Positions 55,652-64,000 of a stretch of 64,000 bases of DNA are shown here, in pieces (position 1 is the stretch's first letter; each line of letters starts with the position of its first letter). The stretch lies in contig JAWZYU010000119.1 in the NCBI GenBank assembly GCA_038380435.1, positions 62,001 through 126,000 on the forward strand, in the 5' to 3' direction. The DNA comes from Ryuthela nishihirai (taxonomy: Eukaryota > Arthropoda > Arachnida > Araneae > Heptathelidae). Below the pieces are notes generated by a model, which had not been told where the DNA came from, searched no databases, and saw only the letters and a program-made list of their open reading frames with translations. A program made the position numbers and the translations under genes.

Positions 55652-58600
55652 TCTTAGCCTATTTCAATGTATTACATAAATTTTGGTTATTTTCTTTCAG
55701 TCTTTTAAATATTCAGCATTTATCTCCCTGAATACTAAATAAATATTGATTAAAATTGAGATGTAGAAAGATTTCACTGCATCTATATCTTTAGACATAT
55801 TTTTGTTAAATATCATATGGTAGTTATTCACTCGAAATGCGATTTTCACGGAGAAAACAAGAAAGCTTTTCCATTTTTCTGTCCAAAGCCTATAGATATT
55901 TTCTTACAAATGTGATATTAAAACACATATATATATACTTATAATAATAGGATATTCAATTCATGAAAATGTAGCATCCATCTATACTCCTTAAAAACCT
56001 TATAGTGAATTTGCATGTTATATCAATGAGAAACTTTGAATCTGTAAAACTCGAGCTTTTTTTGTGGAAAAAAATGTTGCCTGTAATAAGTCTTTTTTAT
56101 ATTTCTCTATAACTTAGAAATTAAATAAGAAATCAAAGATATATACATTTTCCTTTAAGAAAGAAAAAAAATATTTAAACATTGCAAAATAATGTGTTTA
56201 GTGATAAATTATCGAAGAAGCACACTGTAAATATTTGCATGTAGAATTTTTGCACTGTAAATATTTGCATGTAAGAGTACGGTAAATAAGTCTGTTATTA
56301 GGACTGACTTACACGAAGATTCGGATTGTTTTACCTATGAGCAGCACCTTCATTGCACCCAATGGGCTAAATGACAAGGTCACAAGGACCCAATGGCTCA
56401 GATATTGATGGAGGACACCCAGTGGACAGCTATTAGCCTCTCGTCGAGGCCATCCATGTTCCTTAAGATGCACAAGGTGTCTCTACCACACACAGGACCA
56501 AGGCCTAGCATCCCATCTGATGGATGGATTACTAAGCCTATTAGTGTCCCCTGGCTGACTGAGGGCAGACCAGGAAATTTTAGTGGATAAATAAAATATT
56601 ACCAAACATTTTTTAAAATCAGGGGCATTTTAAGAATAATGCCACAGGATGAATTAGATCTAACAAAAAAAACAGAAAAAGGATATATAAATATTACAGT
56701 GAGAGCTCACCTGTATGTGAAGAGTGATTAAGACACAAGTAAAAAAACTATTCATTGTAAAATGCAAAAATATAATATATATTTTCTTACGACACTTAAA
56801 TTAAGGACACATACATTATATGCTTTCCTACACAAGATAATGGGATAGTAAATATGCGAAAAAACATTGTTTAATGCAAATATATCGTCTATCTACCAAC
56901 TTATTAGGAATTTGCATCTAATATCAATGAGAATTTTGAAGCTCAATCACTCAGCTTTATTTATAATACTCCTTCAAGTAGCTGCTTGCCACCGAGGTCT
57001 GACAGGAGCCCGTCGGTTTATGTATCGTAGCAGAAGGTTTGTGTGGATGTCAAGACCTCAGCAGAAAAACAACACGAACCTCCGTGCCTCACCCAGGGCA
57101 CGGATGATGTGATCAGTAGCCAAGTCCCCTGATCAGTCGGAATAGTTGTTTTCCAACAAATCAGTTACCTATGCACGTACCCGTTTCTTCAGAAGGTGGC
57201 AGAAGACATATCACTTATACTTGGTTGCTCCATACTGCATAATCCTAAAAGAAAGAATGAACAATATATATATAGCATGCGAAAAGCAAACATGTCATAT
57301 CAACTGAGCAATGTATAACAAACGTGTAATATCAACCAAGCGTTATATAGCAAATATGCAATAACAACTCGGCAATAAATAGCAAACGTGCAATAACAAC
57401 TTAGCAATATATAGGAAACTGATGATATCAGGGTTGGGTTAGTTCAACTCTGAGTTGACCATTTTAGCACCCAATGGGCTAAATGGCCAGGTCACAAGGA
57501 CCCTTAGGGCTCAGAGAAGGTTGGGGTATGGAACCCACTGTAACAGCTGTTAGGAGACAAATGGTAGCCTCCTGTCAAGACCATCCAGTGTTAATTAACG
57601 TGCACAGGATATGGCCTTAACATTGAATCCAATGGACAGTGGCTTTCCGAGCTCAGCAGTGTCCGCGACTCACCATGGGTAGCAACTTAGCAATACAAAC
57701 AACTTTACATTTTCAAAAACATCTTTTCTCCAACTTTATAGTTTTATTCGAACAATTTTTTGCTAACTGGATGATTGATGTAAAATACATATAAATTACA
57801 AACCACTATAGGTCCTGCCATCCTCACAGACCTTCTACTATGGCATATAAACTGACAGGCTCCTGTCAGACCTCTGTGGCAAGCAGCTGCTTGAGGGGGT
57901 ATTTATTTATTTTTTTTTTTTATAAAACCTGAAATAAATATTAAGACATTTAAGTTGTGTTGTCTCTTCACTCTAAATAACATCCAGCATACTCTGAAGG
58001 GTAAATACTAGTTGGTATTAAAAATTGGTGAATCTCGAAAAATAATACCTTGATGCATTCATGGGAAATCTGGAAAATATCCTTTCTGGTTATTGCTGCA
58101 TTGTAGCTAATTAAAGCTAAATTAATAAACTATTAATCTTCAAATAACAGTTCACAAACATTAAAACAAATCCTCCACATTGTAAAATTAAACACTAAGA
58201 GTATTATATACACATTACTTGATATCCCAAATATTTGTTTATTGAAATATTACTAACAGATCTGCCAATGGTCACATTTAGTTTATGCTAAAGTTTAAAC
58301 TATTATATGAAAAAGCCATAAAAGATGAATATTTGCTTAGGCACTATTTTTTTCACTGCAATTACATGTAACAGGCTACTACTGAATAATATGTGCACCC
58401 ATATCACTAATTCTGTCCTATTTCTAACAAAAAAACAGTTTATGACACTACATAATTAACATGAAACAGTACTTGCAATTCATATTCAATAATGCTCAAC
58501 CATTTCAAAGAAAAAAAAAAACAGCAGTTTAAATAATTTGAAGTGATTGGTTCACGTGCCAGTTATGGCACTCGAAAGAATTGTTGTTGTAGATTATCAG

Positions 58601-59580
58601 CAACACAGACAGATATTCAATAATGCTCAACCATTTAAAAGAAACAAGTGAAATTTGCCAAAAAAAAAAAAAACAGCAGTTTAAATAATTTGAAGTGATT
58701 GGTTCACGTGCCAGTTATGGCACTCGAAAGAATTGGTGTTGTAGATTATCAGCAACACAGACAGATATTCAATAATGCTCAACCATTTAAAAGAAACAAG
58801 TGAAATTTGCCAAAAAAAAAAAAGCAGTTTAAATAATTTGAAGTGATCGGTTCACATGCCATTTATGGCACTCGAAAGAATTGGTGTTGTAGATTATCAG
58901 CAACACAGACAGTACTGATGGTGTACATATTAAACTTGGAGCGAAACATTTAGTAACCCTTAATTTCATGATAGCCACTGAATATCTTTTGGGGAGTCTA
59001 TCAATGATAGGCTTGCTTATCAACAAAGTATGCTTGGTTTCTGATAAAAGGGACATCGGTAGGCATAGATGTCTGTGTTGTTTTTTTGCTGAGGTTCAGC
59101 CATAACCTTAAACCTCAGAGACCTTGCATTATAGCATAAAAACAGACACTGTTAGACCTCTATGACAAGCAGCTGCTTGAAGGGTTTTTTATAACTCGCT
59201 AACATTTGGAAAAAATTTATCCCTTAAGGGCTTATGACGTAGATATTATTGAATAGAAATTTTAATTGAGATTTAACTTAAAAAAAAGTTGATTAAAAAT
59301 GGAGATAGTTTAACTCATAATCAACATGTTGTGGTTTAATATGAAATTAAATAATAAGCACTACGTTTAACTCATTACACGTTTCTAAGCCTAAAACATA
59401 CAGTAATAGTACTGAAACCAAATATTTTAAATATAATAAAGTACACTCACCTGGAAACTTAAATGGCATCGAAATGCTTATTTGAAGTATCTAGAAAACT
59501 TTTTAAAATGTTACGGTTGAAGAATGTCACAACTTGGCTACATGAAAATCAGACTGGCGCCATTATTAAAAAAAAAGATA

Positions 59581-59776
59581 ATAAATACCCCCTTAAGCAG
59601 CTGCTTGCCACAGAGGTCTGACAGGAGCATGTCAGTTTATATGCCAGAGTAGAAGGTCTGAGAGGATGGCAGGACCTCAGCAGAAAAACGACACATGCAT
59701 CCATGCCTTACCTGGGGCTCGAACCCAGGTCCCTTAGATCAGTAGCCCAGCGCGCTAACCACTCAGCCAACAAACT
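59581..59776 (-). mobile_element. SINE2, full length, E' copy
   Basis: Copy of 28105-28300. Confidence 0.8.
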
Positions 59777-61159
59777 TGAAATAATTAACTGCGTACTAGT
59801 AGTAGTAATACCTTATATAAACTGATGAGAAAAATACAATTTTAGTATTCTCAGGTAATTCTGTCACACATCAATTCGCTTCATAATCAATGATTCCTTA
59901 CCAGAGTCCTAGGTTTTCGTACAAATCCATATTGGACATTCGCGACATCTAGTTTTGTATCACGGTCAATATTTAAAGTAAGAAAAATTAATGCACCTAG
60001 AAAATAAATCATCTTGTTGTTAACGACGAAAATAAACTTTCGCAATAAATGAAAGCGCAGCTTCTTTTCACAACAACACTGGGAATACATCTTTAGCAAT
60101 TTGCCTCGTAAATATGCACTGGAAGGATGTCGTTATTGCAAACTTTAAATCATTTAACTGCGTAGTAGTAGTAGTGATACCTTAAATAAACTGATCAGAA
60201 AAATACAACTTTAGTAAGTATTAATAAATCACTTCGCTTCATAATCAATGACTACTTACCGTGTTTGAAAATTTCAAAGGGCAAGGTCTACTTTTGAAAT
60301 CTTCAACACTGCAATGAGGCGAGGCCTCCCCGTCCCCCTCTCCTCCCGCAGCTCCCACAAATAGGGAGGCAGGCGGACAAGGGAGGGAAAAAAGGTGGCC
60401 CTCTACACACTACAGTATTGTTCGATGCCGGTGTCTACTCATATGGCCAAGTACGACCACTGGGGGCTGACACCCTGCAACTTTTATACTCAATATAACA
60501 AAAAGGAACAGAAAAGAGAATTTGTGGGGGCCACGAGAATGCAAATTGCAAGAGAACCCCATGGCAGATTCCCACAAATAAATACTTTTTGAACTCTTAA
60601 AGATATATGTTTTCTTATAGTATAGTCAAAAGCGATAAAAAAATTGGTTTCAGTAAGGGGGGGGGGTCGAATTTCTAAAAGTGTGTGATTTGAAAGCAGA
60701 CGAATGATAGAGATTTTGGTGGGCCATGGGGGAGCAGAATGCAAGAGAACCCCATGGGCTATTCCCACAAGTGAGCACTTTTTGGAATCTTAAAGAACTG
60801 TAGTATGATATGGTAAAGGCAAAAGTGATAAAAAAATTGGTTACGAAAGGTTAAATTTCTGAAAATGTGAAATTTAGGGTTGTGGTCCAAAATAGTGAAT
60901 TGTAAGAGATGAGTAAGATAAAGAAGCCTAGAGAAGAGTAGAATAAAAAGTATTGTGAAATGTAGAAGGTAGGAAGAGAAAAAAGGATGAGTAAGAAAGA
61001 ATGATATGGTAAGGGGGGGGGGGGGGAAAGACTGTGTAAAGTGTGGAAATAGAAAGAAAGAGGTGAGAGAGATAACAATGTGCAGATGAGCTATCAAGGA
61101 GCAGGAATAATGTGGGAACTGCTTAGATGTGTGGTAAGCACCACAGAAGAAAATATTTG

Positions 61160-63994
61160 TCATGGGGGAAGAACGGATTTGTCACGTTTTCTATAAACTT
61201 TAGTGATCGTTTTTGTTTTTTCAAAAATGGCTGTAGTGGATGTCTCTGTATGTTCAGGTTGCAATTGGCATCTGGAGAGCCAAATTTGGTATTTAGCTAT
61301 GCTAATTACCCAATTGATGATATAGTGTTTCTTATTAGGGTACTGTTGTAGATCATGAAATCTCACTGCTCCTAACAATGGTGTTGCTATCTGGAGCCAT
61401 TGGCCTACTTTAGTCCAGATCTTGATAGCATACCAGCAGTGATCAATGCTTTCTCTGGTGGGGCATCTTAGGCAATTATGAGAAGCAATGAACCCACAAT
61501 GTCTTCTTCTCGAATTTGTGCACACTATATTATGAGCTACCTTCGAATTAAAATTTCTCGTAGTCCTTTCTAAATGTGTGCTAGCAATGTTGGTCCAGGC
61601 CTTAGGCCAATTAATATTTGGGTAAAGCTGTTGAAAGCTGGTGGGATTGAAAGTCTGAATAGTTGCGTACAATTGTTTTTTATTAATGGGGCTGGGTATT
61701 GGACCTCTATTGTGTACGAGTGTAATTATGGAAGGTAGAATCTTATAATGTGTGTTGTGCTCCGTGATTTTGGGCCCAGAATAATTATTGTGTGTACATA
61801 AATGTTTAGTGTGGAAGAAAGAAAAATAATTTAGTAGTAAGAAAGATGGGATAGTGGGTGTGTTTAAAATTCTCTTTATATCCTCTTACACATTGTGGTG
61901 ATATTTGGAATGGCAAGTCCACCCAGGTTGACTGGGTTGTGAAGTGTCTCACGTTTAACGAACTCTGGCTTGCCATTCCAAATAAAATTAAAAAATGAGT
62001 TTATTCAATTTTGTAATGTATGACTGATTAGGAGGGTTCACAGTAGCTATATAAGATATTTTGGGAATTATGCTTGATTTGACAAGTTTAGCTCTGTTGT
62101 AGGTGGAAATATCAAAATCTTTCCATTTGGCAATGGTGTGTTCCATATTTTGTAAAAGTGTAGTATATGCTTGTGTACAAAATCCAAATCTATTATAGCC
62201 GACACCTAAAATTTTAATAGGGTTATCTGTAAATCCAATATGAGTTACTAAAGACCTGTCCCAAGTTCCCCAACATAAGGAAGAAATTTTATTGTTATTG
62301 AGGGATAGGCCTGTAGTTTTAATAAAATAAGTCATAAATTTTAAATATTCTATTGACAGAAAACTCATTAGTAGCGAAAAGAACTAAGTCATCAGCATAA
62401 GCTGAGACTTTGAGCCTATTTCTGGTCCCTGGGAGAGAGATACCAGAAATTTGTGTGTCTGATAAAAAAAGTCGATCACCAAGACAAAAAGCAATGGAGA
62501 TAGAGGGCACCCTTGCCTCACCCCTCTGTTCCACGCAATTTTGCCTGATACGTGACCATTCAATTCAACAGTGTAGTTAATATCAGTGTATAAAGTGTGT
62601 ACAGCAGAAATAAAATTTTGGCCAATCCCATAAATTTCAAGTGTCGTGTAAATGGCTTCTTGAGAAAGAGAATCAAATGCGTTTTTTTTGGTCTAAAGAA
62701 ATAATAGTGGCTCCAATATTCTTGTGGTTAATGTATTCAATTGTGTCTGTCATGAGCCTGTTATTATTTGGAATGTTTCTCCTGGGTACGGCACAAGACT
62801 GATAAACTGAAGTTATTTCTGGCATTGCCTGTGTTAGTCTGTTGGTGATAATCTTACTGAGTATTTTGTAGTCTGTTGATAAAAGTGTTATGGGTCTCCA
62901 GTTATTCTAAAATGAAAAAAAAAACGTGGTTTTGCATAATAGTGTTATTTTACCTGTTTTCATATCAGTTGTCATTTGTTTGTAGAAATTAAGTATAAGG
63001 ATTTTCTAAAATGTTCCAAAAGGTTCTGTAAAATTCTGTTGGGAAGAAATTTTATTGTTATTGAGGGATAGGCCTGTAGTTTTAATAAAATAAGTCATAA
63101 ATTTTAAATATTCTATTGACAGAAAACTCATTAGTAGCGAAAAGAACTAAGTCATCAGCATAAGCTGAGACTTTGAGCCTATTTCTGGTCCCTGGGAGAG
63201 AGATACCAGAAATTTGTGTGTCTGATAAAAAAAGTCGATCACCAAGACAAAAAGCAATGGAGATAGAGGGCACCCTTGCCTCACCCCTCTGTTCCACGCA
63301 ATTTTGCCTGATACGTGACCATTCAATTCAACAGTGTAGTTAATATCAGTGTATAAAGTGTGTACAGCAGAAATAAAATTTTGGCCAATCCCATAAATTT
63401 CAAGTGTCGTGTAAATGGCTTCTTGAGAAAGAGAATCAAATGCGTTTTTTTTGGTCTAAAGAAATAATAGTGGCTCCAATATTCTTGTGGTTAATGTATT
63501 CAATTGTGTCTGTCATGAGCCTGTTATTATTTGGAATGTTTCTCCTGGGTACGGCACAAGACTGATAAACTGAAGTTATTTCTGGCATTGCCTGTGTTAG
63601 TCTGTTGGTGATAATCTTACTGAGTATTTTGTAGTCTGTTGATAAAAGTGTTATGGGTCTCCAGTTATTCTAAAATGAAAAAAAAAACGTGGTTTTGCAT
63701 AATAGTGTTATTTTACCTGTTTTCATATCAGTTGTCATTTGTTTGTAGAAATTAAGTATAAGGATTTTCTAAAATGTTCCAAAAGGTTCTGTAAAATTCT
63801 GTTGGGAAGCCATCATCAACTTCAGGACTTTTTTTAAGTTCAAAGCTGAATATAGCTTGTTTGACTTCCTGTGTACTAATTTCGTTTTCTAATTTGTCTT
63901 TTGTTTGTGGGGAAATTTTGGTAACAAATTGTTCGGTTTCATAAAGTTTATTAGTGTCTGTATTAATATTGTTCAGTTTATTCATCATGTACAT
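61160..63994 (-). pseudogene. L1/Tx1-type LINE ORF2 remnant, E' copy
   Basis: Copy of 29684-32518 with the same frameshifts, stop, motif order and 763-bp tandem duplication (62280-63042 and 63043-63805). The C-terminal frame (61160-61672), thumb frame (61988-62368), the two YADD frames (62319-62534, 63082-63297) and the finger frame (63752-63994) translate identically to E. The window ends six bases into the R-type segment upstream, so the flank cannot be compared. Confidence 0.88.
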
Positions 63995-64000
63995 TCGCGA

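Larger units (their letters stand above)
49160..64000. repeat. Block E' (large segmental duplication, copy 2)
   Basis: Copy of 17690-32524, cut by the window edge, so whether the unique DNA after 32524 is also duplicated cannot be seen. All elements listed for E recur here: add 31473 up to about 19160, 31474 to about 23370, and 31476 beyond. Confidence 0.92.

Overview
The window is animal (eukaryotic) DNA and consists almost entirely of repeats. The evidence is large satellite arrays, tRNA-derived SINEs, a decayed L1/Tx1-type LINE, a hAT-like MITE, Tc1/mariner-like palindromic MITEs, and splice-signal-bearing gene scraps. There is no bacterial-style gene organisation. I cannot place the host below Metazoa from sequence alone. 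I see no intact protein-coding gene.

Layout, left to right. Satellite array 1 (1-4734) leads into a G/T-rich block C1 (4741-6150) and an AT-rich, regulatory-motif-rich block D (6390-10155). A unique stretch (10156-11122) follows. Satellite array 2 (11123-16033) leads into block C2 (16034-17450) and a long mosaic E of MITEs, SINEs, hAT and LINE debris (17690-32524). A unique interval (32525-34569) carries exon-like copies and a histone H3 N-terminal fragment. A two-monomer satellite remnant (34643-34829) leads into block C3 (34830-37045, three subunits) and D' (37225-40711). A second unique stretch (40762-42940) carries a tRNA-like element and a SINE. Satellite array 4 (42950-47541) leads into C4 (47542-48925) and E' (49160-64000), which runs off the window. 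The plan sat-C-D-sat-C-E is therefore present about twice, about 31.5 kb apart. E and E' look almost identical over more than 13 kb, while D and D' differ visibly.

Main observations. (1) The satellite monomer (112 bp, plus a 100-bp derivative lacking 12 bp) is recognisably related to one arm of a TA-flanked palindromic MITE at 18920-19129; head-to-tail MITE arms of 108-111 bp sit next to it and look like an incipient satellite. (2) The C blocks are tandem units of about 0.8 kb. Each carries an octamer plus YY1-like composite, and each full-length unit carries a perfect match to the CTCF core YASRKGGCGCY. D and D' also carry one CTCF-like site each, with ZNF143/THAP11-like sites and CRE palindromes. 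The locus thus resembles a CTCF-bearing macrosatellite such as human DXZ4, which is an inference. (3) There are also a hairpin whose two arms changed in a matched way between D and D', a 37-bp-arm inverted repeat, an exact 12-residue histone H3 tail behind an ATG, and a triplicated exon-like segment fused to the LINE.

No promoter, splice or protein-binding call here has been tested. All motif calls are by eye.
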